Source of the DNA: Robiginitomaculum sp. | GTDB taxonomy: Bacteria; Pseudomonadota; Alphaproteobacteria; Caulobacterales; Maricaulaceae | NCBI GenBank assembly: GCA_002733605.1 | Contig: NVWK01000004.1 | Span: 62,001-126,000 of the forward strand | Direction of reading: 5' to 3' | Length of the DNA: 64,000 nucleotides | Part shown: in pieces, positions 54,571-62,343 of the stretch | How positions within the stretch are numbered: the stretch's first letter is position 1 | How the letters are laid out: each line of letters begins with the position of its first letter | The notes under the pieces: model-generated | Databases searched by the model: none | The model's input: the letters and a program-made list of their open reading frames with translations, nothing else | Told to the model about the DNA's origin: nothing | Program-made: the position numbers and the translations under genes

Positions 54571-55685
54571 TAGCGCGCCTCACACACGGCGTGCACATAG
54601 GCGCGGACAGAGGCCTGATCGGCTTGCGGTTCAACATAGGCCTGGCCAATGCCTTTGGCGAGGATCAGAGCTAAATCTTCATCCTTGTTCTTTTTATCGC
54701 GCATCATATAGGCAAATAAAGCGTCCGGATCAGCCCTGACAATCTCGGGTAGTGTTTCCAAATTTTCCAAACCAAGAGCCAACAAATGCGCGCGGACCCG
54801 CTCCACATCCTGACCAGAGCACAGGCCGAGGCTTTGCGAATACTCATAGGCCATCAACATGCCGGCACTAACCGCTTCACCGTGCAGGACCGAGCCGTCA
54901 AATCCGGCCAAACCTTCCAGCGCATGACCAAAACTGTGACCGAGATTGAGCAAAGCCCTACGTCCATGTTCAAACTCGTCTTCTTTAACAATGGTCGCTT
55001 TGGCCTGACAACATATGGACACCGCCTGCGCCAACGCTTCAGGGTCACCCGCCAGTACATCCGCACCGTGGGCTTCCAGCCAGTCGAAAAAGTCAGGTTT
55101 GTCGATCAGGCCATATTTCAAAACTTCTCCGTATCCGGCTTTAAGTTCGCGCACAGGCAGGGTCGCCAACACATCCGTATCGGCAAGCACCAACTTTGGC
55201 TGATAGAAACAGCCGACAAGGTTTTTACCTGCCGGTGTATTGATCGCGGTTTTGCCACCGACTGAACTATCGACCTGAGCCAGCAATGTGGTCGGGATTT
55301 GCACGAAGTTACAGCCGCGTTTTAAGATACTGGCGGTAAATCCGGTCAAGTCTCCGATCACGCCGCCGCCCAAGGCGATCAGGGTATCGGCGCGTGAAAA
55401 ATTGGCGTCGAGCAGTTGGCCCAGCACGGTTTGCAAACGTTCAAAGCTTTTTTCGCGTTCGCCGGGCGGGATGATGATTGTCTCTATGCGCAGGCCCTGC
55501 CCTTCAAGAGCGCTCAACAGGGTTTGTAAATGCAAGCTGGCAATGGTTTCGTCGGTGAGGATACAGACCCGCCGCCCCACAAGATGTGGTTCCAGATAAC
55601 TATAGGCGTTGCTTAACACCCCCTGTCCGATATGGATCGGATAAGAGCGATCTCCCAGCTCAACATTTATGCGTTCGACGCTCAT
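54570..55685 (-). CDS. aroB: 3-dehydroquinate synthase
   Basis: Second shikimate-pathway step, DAHP to 3-dehydroquinate. The 371-residue protein has the NAD site GGGVIGDLTGF, active-site DSSVGGKTAIN, KYGLIDKPDFF and the metal-binding NLGHSFGHALE. Its ATG overlaps the aroK stop by 4 nt (ATGA), the usual aroK-aroB coupling. Confidence 0.96.
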   Translation of the reverse strand: MSVERINVELGDRSYPIHIGQGVLSNAYSYLEPHLVGRRVCILTDETIASLHLQTLLSALEGQGLRIETIIIPPGEREKSFERLQTVLGQLLDANFSRADTLIALGGGVIGDLTGFTASILKRGCNFVQIPTTLLAQVDSSVGGKTAINTPAGKNLVGCFYQPKLVLADTDVLATLPVRELKAGYGEVLKYGLIDKPDFFDWLEAHGADVLAGDPEALAQAVSICCQAKATIVKEDEFEHGRRALLNLGHSFGHALEGLAGFDGSVLHGEAVSAGMLMAYEYSQSLGLCSGQDVERVRAHLLALGLENLETLPEIVRADPDALFAYMMRDKKNKDEDLALILAKGIGQAYVEPQADQASVRAYVHAVCEAR

Positions 55686-56233
55686 GAACGGCTCTCTTTA
55701 TCGTAAAATTCCTGTATGGATTCCATAACCCGATCCACCGTCTGATGATGGGTGCCGATGCTGGCAGACACAGTGATATGGGCTGTGGCGTATATGGGAT
55801 AGCGGATGTCCATCAATTTACGCATGGCCTCGGCCGGATCCTCAACATCCAATAAAGGACGTGTGTTTTTGCGCCCGACCCGTTCCATAATTGTATCGAA
55901 ATCGGCCTTGAGCCAAATTGTCAGGCTTTGGCGCATCAATATCTCGCGGGTCTCTTCAGGAATGAACGCCCCGCCGCCGGTGGAAAGAATGAGCGGACTG
56001 CCATCGAGCAATCTCTCGATAACCCGCTGTTCACCAGAACGGAACGCGGCCTCGCCATAGTCTTTGAAATAGCCTTTTATGGTGCGGCCAGAGGCTTTTT
56101 CGATCTCGTCATCGGAATCGAAAAACGGTAGCTCCAAACGTTTGGCCAGACGACGACCAATGGTGGTTTTACCAACACCCATCAACCCGACAATAGAAAT
56201 AGAGCGTGCGTATGCTTTCGCATTTACGTTCAT
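55682..56233 (-). CDS. aroK: Shikimate kinase
   Basis: Phosphorylates shikimate with ATP. The 183-residue protein has the P-loop GLMGVGKTTIG, substrate-binding FFDSDDEIEKASG and FRSGEQRVIERLL, STGGGAF and the lid RKNTRPLL. First gene of the minus-strand aroK-aroB-CorC operon, divergent from the small membrane protein gene across 183 nt. Confidence 0.95.
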   Translation of the reverse strand: MNVNAKAYARSISIVGLMGVGKTTIGRRLAKRLELPFFDSDDEIEKASGRTIKGYFKDYGEAAFRSGEQRVIERLLDGSPLILSTGGGAFIPEETREILMRQSLTIWLKADFDTIMERVGRKNTRPLLDVEDPAEAMRKLMDIRYPIYATAHITVSASIGTHHQTVDRVMESIQEFYDKESRS

Positions 56234-56416
56234 GGTGAAGTGTAACCTTTGTCAATATTTACCCTCTATTTGCCAAGCTTTAGAAGATATCCTTAAATTT
56301 ACGCACACTATGTCTGGATTTTGCCATATTCTCAATGCTAAAATCATGCGAAACTGTTACAAATCAACTCGGATGCGTATTCATCCAGAATGTAGCGCAA
56401 GATGTAAGGATAGAAA

Positions 56417-56557
56417 ATGAAAAAATCCAGCATAGGTGTGCTGATCGCAATTGTCGCTCTGATCGGCTGTTGTCTTTGGCTTTTACAGGGTGCGAATCCA
56501 AAATATCTGGACCGACAGATCGTCGTGACAGATGTGCCGGATACGTTTGAGAAATAA
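56417..56557 (+). CDS. Small single-pass membrane protein (46 residues)
   Basis: The ATG at 56417 follows AAGGA by 6 nt and runs to a TAA at 56555. The protein starts MKKSSIGVLIAIVALIGCCL, a membrane helix or lipoprotein-like signal (Cys18 and Cys19 after ALIG), and ends in a short hydrophilic tail with DRQIVVTDVPDTFEK. The next gene begins 2 nt after its stop, so the two are coupled. I do not recognise the family; short exported proteins at this place upstream of xerD are plausible partners of the following protein. Confidence 0.65.
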   Translation: MKKSSIGVLIAIVALIGCCLWLLQGANPKYLDRQIVVTDVPDTFEK

Positions 56558-56559
56558 AT

Positions 56560-58212
56560 ATGTTCCCTCTGCGCAAAACTGTTTCGACCCTGAATACCGT
56601 CCTTATCATAGGCAGCGTCCTTGTCATGAGCTCCCTTATGGGCGCAAGTTTGGCAAGCGCACAGGTGCAGATGGAAACGCTTGGGCCTGCAGATGTGTAT
56701 GATCCGGGCGCATTAGAGGCCGGGCAAGGCGGGCTGGATGCCCGGCTTTGGCAGGGTACATCTTCTGAACGCGCGAGCGCATTAATCGGGAATATAAACG
56801 TAAAAGCCGCCCGTCCGGCCCGTAATTTGGCCACAACGGTTTTGCTTTCGGCGGGCATCCCGCCGCAATCAGGAGGTGCCCTGACCCGCGAACGCTATAT
56901 TGCCACAAGGCTAGAAGCGCTCATTGCGCTGGACGCGTTAGCCGCCTTCGAGATCATTACGGCACGTTCAAATCTGGAGGCTTCAAGCCCTGTCTATGTC
57001 AAAATTTTTACCGAGCAGGCTTTGCTGAGCGGGCAGACCGCACGGGCATGCGGGTTTGCAGATACGATCAGAACCGAGCGCAAAGCCCCCTATTGGGCCA
57101 AGCTACGGGCCTATTGCCATTTCACGCGCGACGAAGTGCCGGCCGCGGAACTTACGACAGATATCTTACGCCGCAACGATCATGAAGACGCGGCGTTTTT
57201 CACCCTGCTCGGAAACTTAACCGGCTCGGAGATTAAACCACCCAAGGCGGAGGCCCTGAAGACGGCTTTGCATATTGTTATGGCGCGCACGGTTCTCAAA
57301 GATGCAAAAATTAATGCCGCCGATGTTCCGCCTGCGCTGGCAAGGATGCTGGCGATGGATGTTGAACGGGATGCCTCTACACGGTTAAGCGCTTTGATCC
57401 GCAGTGCGCACATGTTGACACGCGAAGAGACAGAACAAGTTCTCTATAGTTTCTCGGATACACCGGACGTGACCGCTCTTGAAGATATAAGCGCCCTGCC
57501 CACGGATAAAGACTGGACGGCAGCGCAATGGGGACAGGCATTTGCGGCCCTGCGTACCAGCACCGATATCACCCGTATTGCCAGCCTATGTTCTGTCCTT
57601 TTGATACAAGCAGAGAGAATTGGCATTTCGGAACCGATAGCGCAGGTTTTGGCACGCGATATTGCGGTTATCCCGCATGATATACGCGCAGCTGAAAACC
57701 CGTCTGTATTTGCCCACATTGCCGTGCAAAACGGCGATATTGAAACTTTGCGCGGCCTGTATCAAAACCTTGATGCGGACACACCGTTACGGGGCCGGAT
57801 TGCCTTGGCGTCCGACGCGCTCGGGAACGGGTTTCTTCTGACCGATCTTGGCATGGATATCGAAACACGGTTGACATTTAAGGGCGATAAAAAAGCACGG
57901 GCGGTGCGCGACACTTATATTGCCGCTGGCCTTGGGTCGCAATTGTCGCAAAATGCGCTCGACATCCTGTTGCCGATTACGGACTTGGCTGGACACACTG
58001 CCACGCCGGGGGCTTTGCTGGCCCTGCAAGAGGCGGCGCAGCGCAGGGCACAAGCGGAAACGGTTTTGTGGGCGGCACATATCCTAGATACGCATGCCCT
58101 TGGGGAATTGAGAGCGGATACCTTCTCGGTACTGCTCACGGCTTTAAACGCGGCCGGTCTGAACGGGTTGGCGGGACAATTGGCAGCCCAGGATTTTTTG
58201 AACGGATATTGA
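56560..58212 (+). CDS. Unknown exported alpha-helical protein
   Basis: A 550-residue protein with an N-terminal signal (about 1-34, ending SLASAQ), so periplasmic or membrane-bound. The rest is Ala/Leu-rich and looks like a string of helical hairpins (TPR/HEAT-like: e.g. VYVKIFTEQALLSGQTARACG, HFTRDEVPAAELTTDILRR are such units, each given in part), but I see no catalytic motif. A single Cys pair (CGFAD...CHF) could form a disulfide. It is translated right after the 46-residue gene and is 10 nt before xerD, but a joint function is not evident. Confidence 0.7.
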   Translation: MFPLRKTVSTLNTVLIIGSVLVMSSLMGASLASAQVQMETLGPADVYDPGALEAGQGGLDARLWQGTSSERASALIGNINVKAARPARNLATTVLLSAGIPPQSGGALTRERYIATRLEALIALDALAAFEIITARSNLEASSPVYVKIFTEQALLSGQTARACGFADTIRTERKAPYWAKLRAYCHFTRDEVPAAELTTDILRRNDHEDAAFFTLLGNLTGSEIKPPKAEALKTALHIVMARTVLKDAKINAADVPPALARMLAMDVERDASTRLSALIRSAHMLTREETEQVLYSFSDTPDVTALEDISALPTDKDWTAAQWGQAFAALRTSTDITRIASLCSVLLIQAERIGISEPIAQVLARDIAVIPHDIRAAENPSVFAHIAVQNGDIETLRGLYQNLDADTPLRGRIALASDALGNGFLLTDLGMDIETRLTFKGDKKARAVRDTYIAAGLGSQLSQNALDILLPITDLAGHTATPGALLALQEAAQRRAQAETVLWAAHILDTHALGELRADTFSVLLTALNAAGLNGLAGQLAAQDFLNGY

Positions 58213-58222
58213 TGTTTTTGAC

Positions 58223-59185
58223 GTGGATATGAGTATGGGCACAGATCATATAGATTTGTTTTTGGAAATGATGAGCGCCGAACGCGGGGCGAGCCAACAT
58301 ACGCTGGATGCCTATTTCCGCGATCTCAACATGTGCGAAACCCAGTTGGGTCGGTTCTCGCAATCTTTGCACACGGCCGGAACAGGGCATTTCGAATCCC
58401 TGCTCAGCACATGGGCCAAGGACGGGCTGGCCGCTTCTACCAGTGCACGGCGTCTGTCGAGCCTGAAGCAATATTACAAGTTTTTACAAACCGAAGGTCT
58501 GCGTAAAGATAGCCCCCTCACCCATATTGCCGGGCCTAAACAAGGGCGGGCTTTGCCCAAAATTATGTCCGAAGAGGATGTAGATGCTCTATTTCAAGTC
58601 GCAGAGCGTGAGGCTCTGTCTGCGCCCCCCAACAAAGGCGGGCCGAAGGCAATGCGGTTGTTGTGCCAACTTGAAATTCTCTATGCGGGCGGGCTTCGGG
58701 TTAGCGAGCTTGTGTCCTTGCCGATGGCGGCGATTGGTCGTCGGGACCAGTGTTTGTTTATCAAGGGTAAGGGCGGTAAGGAGCGGCTAGTGCCCCTGAC
58801 ACAAAAGGCGGTGGACAGTATTGAAGACTGGAAGCTCGGGCGGGATTTAACCTTGCCCGAAGCCATTGACGTTAAAGCGCGGGCCAAGCCCTTCCTGTTT
58901 CCGTCGCGGGGACGATTGGGCCATATGACCCGTGAACGTTTTGCCCAACTGTTGAAAGAACTGGCGACAAAGGCTGGATTGGACGCCAGCCGGATTTCTC
59001 CACATGTTTTACGCCATGCTTTTGCCACCCACTTACTGGCGCGCGGGGCGGATTTGCGCAGTGTGCAAAAAATCCTCGGCCATGCGGATATTTCGACCAC
59101 CCAGATTTACACCCATGTACTGGATGAACGCCTGAAAAAGCTCGTGCAATCCACCCATCCGCTGAGCCAGCACAGCGCAACATAA
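58223..59185 (+). CDS. xerD: Tyrosine recombinase XerD
   Basis: Resolves chromosome dimers at dif with XerC. The 320-residue recombinase has a SAM-like N-terminal core-binding domain and the catalytic domain with Arg159 (GGLRVSEL), Lys183 (IKGKGGKER), His261 and Arg264 (HVLRHAFATH), His287 (LGHADISTT) and nucleophile Tyr296 (IYTHV). The GTG at 58223 or the ATGs at 58229 and 58235 could start it; no ribosome site decides. The accA-proximal position favours XerD over XerC. Confidence 0.92.
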   Translation: MDMSMGTDHIDLFLEMMSAERGASQHTLDAYFRDLNMCETQLGRFSQSLHTAGTGHFESLLSTWAKDGLAASTSARRLSSLKQYYKFLQTEGLRKDSPLTHIAGPKQGRALPKIMSEEDVDALFQVAEREALSAPPNKGGPKAMRLLCQLEILYAGGLRVSELVSLPMAAIGRRDQCLFIKGKGGKERLVPLTQKAVDSIEDWKLGRDLTLPEAIDVKARAKPFLFPSRGRLGHMTRERFAQLLKELATKAGLDASRISPHVLRHAFATHLLARGADLRSVQKILGHADISTTQIYTHVLDERLKKLVQSTHPLSQHSAT

Positions 59186-59210
59186 AAACTATGCAAATCT
59201 GCGTAAGCTT

Positions 59211-59240
59211 TTGCTTGCCCCCGCATCTGTGGGTGATAAT
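59211..59240 (+). promoter_or_regulatory. Possible sigma-70-type promoter for accA
   Basis: TTGCTT (59211-59216), an 18-nt spacer, and GATAAT (59235-59240), 32 nt before the accA ATG. The spacer is GC-rich and part of a CCCCGCA/TGCGGGG inverted repeat that extends past the -10. Confidence 0.4.
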
Positions 59241-59271
59241 GTGCGGGGTTTAAATACAACGGACTTTCTTT

Positions 59272-60249
59272 ATGAGCAGTGCGCGCACCTATCTTGATTT
59301 TGAGCGGCCTATCGCCGAACTAGACAGTAAAATTGACGAATTAAAGGCCATTTGTGGTGGGCCCGGGGGAGCTTCCGAGAATGTGGACGTGTCTGACGAG
59401 ATCGGGCAACTTCAGGAAAAAGCCTCAAAGCAGCTTAAATCTATCTATGAAAAACTGGGCCCTTGGCAGAAAACTCTTGTGGCGCGCCATCCCAACCGTC
59501 CGCATTTTAATGATTATATTCAAGAACTTATCAGCGATTATACGCCTTTGTGCGGGGACCGGAAGTTTGGGGATGACAATGCCCTGCTCGGCGGGCTTGG
59601 CAAATTACGCGGGCGTTCTGTCATGGTGATGGGCCATGAAAAGGGCAATGATACGGAGTCGCGCCTGAAACATAATTTTGGCATGGCCAATCCCGAAGGC
59701 TACCGCAAAGCCGTGCGGCTTATGGACTTGGCAGAACGGTTTAATATCCCGGTTGTCTCCTTTGTCGATACGGCGGGGGCCTTTCCGGGGCGCGAAGCCG
59801 AGGAACGGGGACAAGCGGAAGCGATTGCACGCTCGATTGATCGGGGCCTGTCGTTAAAAGTGCCTTTTTTCTCCATCGTGACCGGTGAAGGCGGCAGCGG
59901 CGGGGCCATTGCGATTGCTACAGCTGATTGTGTGGCGATGCTTGAGCATTCCATTTACACGGTGATTACGCCCGAAGGCTGTGCGGCTATTTTATGGCGT
60001 GATGCCGGACGGGCGAAAGACGCGGCCAAGGCTATGAAAATCACGGCTCAAGATCTGGAAAAACTTGGCATTGTTGATAAAATCATCGAGGAACCGCTTG
60101 GTGGTGCCCACCGCGAGACCGAAACAACCATTGCGTCTGTAGGCGATGCGATTTGTAGCTCGCTTAAAGAACTGTCCGGCCTTGATAGCCAAGCGCTGAT
60201 TGCGCGTCGGCGCGAGAAGTTTCTCAATATCGGCAGAGATTTGCTTTAA
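59272..60249 (+). CDS. accA: Acetyl-CoA carboxylase carboxyltransferase subunit alpha
   Basis: First committed step of fatty-acid synthesis, with AccD. The 325-residue protein begins with [19 protein letters not shown], then [43 protein letters not shown] and the oxyanion [31 protein letters not shown] and [19 protein letters not shown] follow. Full length. parS and a terminator lie just downstream. Confidence 0.96.
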   Translation: MSSARTYLDFERPIAELDSKIDELKAICGGPGGASENVDVSDEIGQLQEKASKQLKSIYEKLGPWQKTLVARHPNRPHFNDYIQELISDYTPLCGDRKFGDDNALLGGLGKLRGRSVMVMGHEKGNDTESRLKHNFGMANPEGYRKAVRLMDLAERFNIPVVSFVDTAGAFPGREAEERGQAEAIARSIDRGLSLKVPFFSIVTGEGGSGGAIAIATADCVAMLEHSIYTVITPEGCAAILWRDAGRAKDAAKAMKITAQDLEKLGIVDKIIEEPLGGAHRETETTIASVGDAICSSLKELSGLDSQALIARRREKFLNIGRDLL

Positions 60250-60295
60250 GGGATTTGCTTTAAACGTTCAAGCCTAGCCTTACCCCCGCAGCAAT

Positions 60296-60311
60296 TGTTT
60301 CACGTGAAACA
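60296..60311. other. parS chromosome-partitioning site
   Basis: TGTTTCACGTGAAACA is a perfect match to the bacterial parS consensus bound by ParB. The palindrome extends three bases further on each side (60293-60314, perfect). It is in the accA-rpmB gap, 46 nt after accA and before the terminator, so it is non-coding. parS sites cluster near the chromosomal origin. Confidence 0.93.
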
Positions 60312-60326
60312 ATTTGCTTCAGACAT

Positions 60327-60360
60327 AAAAAAACCCGCTGGCAACACCAACGGGTTTTTT
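60327..60360. terminator. Bidirectional rho-independent terminator between accA and rpmB
   Basis: AAAAAACCCG and CGGGTTTTTT arms, with inner TGG/CCA pairs around caaca, make a strong stem. It has A-runs and T-runs on both sides, serving accA (plus) and rpmB (minus). Confidence 0.93.
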
Positions 60361-60380
60361 ATTTATTCGAGAGAGCAGGC

Positions 60381-60680
60381 TTATGCAGCCGCTTCAACCT
60401 CTGCAGCTTTTCTAACCAGCGCACGTTTGATTTTGCGGGCTTTTTCAGACAGTTTTTTGTTTTTCGTGTTCATCAGGAACCCGTCAAGGCCACCTTTGAA
60501 ATCTACGGTGCGAAGGGTCGCGGCTGTAATACGGAGTCTGAACTTCTGCTCAAGAGAATCAGAAATCAAAGTAACATTACAAAGATTTGGTTCAAACCGG
60601 CGGCGTGTTTTCACATTCGAGTGAGAAACGTTATTTCCGGTCATAGGGCCGATATCGGTAAGATCGCAACGACGTGACAT
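60381..60680 (-). CDS. rpmB: 50S ribosomal protein L28
   Basis: A 99-residue L28. MSRRCDLTDIGPMTGNNVSH and NVKTRRRFEPNL with FRLRITAATLRTVDFKGGLD are diagnostic; the C-terminal extension (about 70-99, KIKRALVRKAAEVEAAA) is typical of alphaproteobacteria. AAGGA precedes the ATG. Single gene with its own promoter and terminator. Confidence 0.96.
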   Translation of the reverse strand: MSRRCDLTDIGPMTGNNVSHSNVKTRRRFEPNLCNVTLISDSLEQKFRLRITAATLRTVDFKGGLDGFLMNTKNKKLSEKARKIKRALVRKAAEVEAAA

Positions 60681-60748
60681 GGGTCATTCCTTTTATTAAG
60701 AGAGGGCGCATACAGTGACGTACGCAGCCCGTAAATTCGGTTTGGGGG

Positions 60749-60777
60749 ACATAAACCATTTGAAGTGGTTTCGTCAA
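60749..60777 (-). promoter_or_regulatory. Sigma-70-type promoter for rpmB
   Basis: On the minus strand TTGACG (60777-60772), a 17-nt spacer and TTATGT (60754-60749), giving a transcript start near 60742, about 60 nt before the rpmB ATG. The spacer is itself a dyad: AAACCATTT, G, AAGTGGTTT on the plus strand, matching except one pair. Confidence 0.6.
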
Positions 60778-60926
60778 GCAGACATTTCGTCCATTTACAT
60801 ATCTTGGTACATAATCATGACACGAATAAGGCCATCTTACCAAGTTTTCACGCAATTTCCTGCTTTGTTTAGCACTCTGGCGTAATATTCGGGCTATAAG
60901 GCAAAAAAAATAGGAAATATTTATTC

Positions 60927-61841
60927 ATGTTCAAACCCCTTAAAACCCTTATTTTCACGGTCTCTGTTAGTGCTCTGTTGGCGTTTAATCCTACAAATGC
61001 ATATGCAGACGAGGTGATTCTCGTGAAATCCGATGCATCAATAACGGTAAATGTAAAACTAAAGGGCTATCTGTTCGGGTTTAAAGTTCTGCGGGCCGAA
61101 TACGAGACAGCCTATTCCGAAACGGGCTATCGTGCACAAGCCATCCTGAAAACGGCGGGTCTGGGCGCTTTTCTCAAGAAATTTAAAATCTGGTCTGCGA
61201 CCAGCGGCAGGATTACCGGAACCGAGCTTTCCCCCCATGCCCATGTGCAGCAAAATATGAACAAGAAACATCGCCGTGTGCAAATGGCTTACACAGAGAA
61301 CAGCGTTCATGTTGATATTGTGCCGAGGCTTGGCTCTCAGGGCGTACCTATGGCTAGTGATGCGCAACGGTTTGAAAGTGATGATACATTGAGCGCATTG
61401 CTGAATTTGATGATGCGGGGCAGTATTACCAGTAAAATGCCTTGCACAGGTAGCATTCCCGTATTTGATTCCAAGCAACATTATAATCTACGTATGGAAA
61501 ATGCTGGTACACGCCGGATCAGGCAAAAGGGTTATAAAGGCGACACAATCCGGTGCCATGTCTTTTATGAACCGGTGTCGGGGTTTGACCCTGAAGACCT
61601 CCCCAACGCCGAAGAAGTGGCCGCACCGATTACCATGTATTTGGCGCATTTCGAAGAGGCGGGTCTGTATATCCCTGTGCGTATGACGTATAAAATCAGC
61701 GGTTTTAAAGCCGTGATCAAAGCACGTGAAATCACGATTTTCCACAATGCGAACACTGCCATTACACCTTTAGGGCCGCTGGCCGCGCTGACCAACCCGT
61801 TTGTTGTTGACTCTTCTACTCCAGATCACGCGGCAGAATAA
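60927..61841 (+). CDS. DUF3108 domain exported protein
   Basis: A 304-residue protein with a Sec signal peptide cut after NAYA (about residue 27). The mature part has the beta-rich DUF3108 pattern: VNVKLKGYLFGFKVLRAEYE, TAGLGAFLKKFKIWSATSG and late PVRMTYKISGFKAVIKAREI. Function unknown; the family is exported and common in proteobacteria, with a steroid/lipid-binding-like barrel. Its last 26 bp overlap the end of the convergent sixA gene. Confidence 0.82.
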   Translation: MFKPLKTLIFTVSVSALLAFNPTNAYADEVILVKSDASITVNVKLKGYLFGFKVLRAEYETAYSETGYRAQAILKTAGLGAFLKKFKIWSATSGRITGTELSPHAHVQQNMNKKHRRVQMAYTENSVHVDIVPRLGSQGVPMASDAQRFESDDTLSALLNLMMRGSITSKMPCTGSIPVFDSKQHYNLRMENAGTRRIRQKGYKGDTIRCHVFYEPVSGFDPEDLPNAEEVAAPITMYLAHFEEAGLYIPVRMTYKISGFKAVIKAREITIFHNANTAITPLGPLAALTNPFVVDSSTPDHAAE

Positions 61842-62307
61842 AATCTGTCAAACGCCATGCTTTGGCGTCAAGCCAATCGGTGTGCGGGTCTTTGCGGGTG
61901 AAAATTGCACAGGCACCGGTTGGGAGCTGGCGCGACATCTGGGTGAAATGATAAAATAATTCTTCCCAGCCCGGATTGTGCCCGACCAACAAAAGCGTCT
62001 CCACGTCCGGCTCGCCGCGCTCCTGACATGTATAAAGGATTTTGTTGGCAGAGGCGTGATAAAATGCGGACAGGAACTCGGTGTGTATTTCTGCATCTTC
62101 TCCAAACAGGCAGGCCACGGTTTCGCGGGTGCGGGCGCTATCTGATAACCAGATTGCGTCCGGCACACATGTTTTCGCCCGCAGCACACCGCCCACCGCT
62201 TTGGCGGCGCGGCGCCCCCTTGTGTTTAGGGGTCTTTGATGATCATCACTGCCGTGAGACCATGAGGATTTTGCGTGACGCATTAAGAGAAGGGTATTTA
62301 AAACCAT
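61816..62307 (-). CDS. sixA: SixA-type histidine phosphatase
   Basis: A 163-residue protein of the RHG phosphatase superfamily. The ATG at 62307 gives the expected N terminus LLLMRHAKSSW, with the catalytic His in RHAK and the second His in LVGHNPGWEEL. Longer frames reach into the divergent helicase gene and are rejected. SixA removes phosphate from phosphohistidine domains such as PTS-Ntr or ArcB HPt. The 3' end overlaps the DUF3108 gene by 26 bp; its start is 37 nt from the helicase start. Confidence 0.88.
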   Translation of the reverse strand: MVLNTLLLMRHAKSSWSHGSDDHQRPLNTRGRRAAKAVGGVLRAKTCVPDAIWLSDSARTRETVACLFGEDAEIHTEFLSAFYHASANKILYTCQERGEPDVETLLLVGHNPGWEELFYHFTQMSRQLPTGACAIFTRKDPHTDWLDAKAWRLTDFILPRDLE

Positions 62308-62343
62308 AGGGTTGAGTATACATAGTTTTTTAACCGCTCGTCG

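Noticed and set aside
60753-60771. AAACCATTT/AAGTGGTTT as a leader hairpin of rpmB
   Set aside because: The arms leave a one-base loop and coincide exactly with the spacer of a good promoter, so it is upstream of the transcript.
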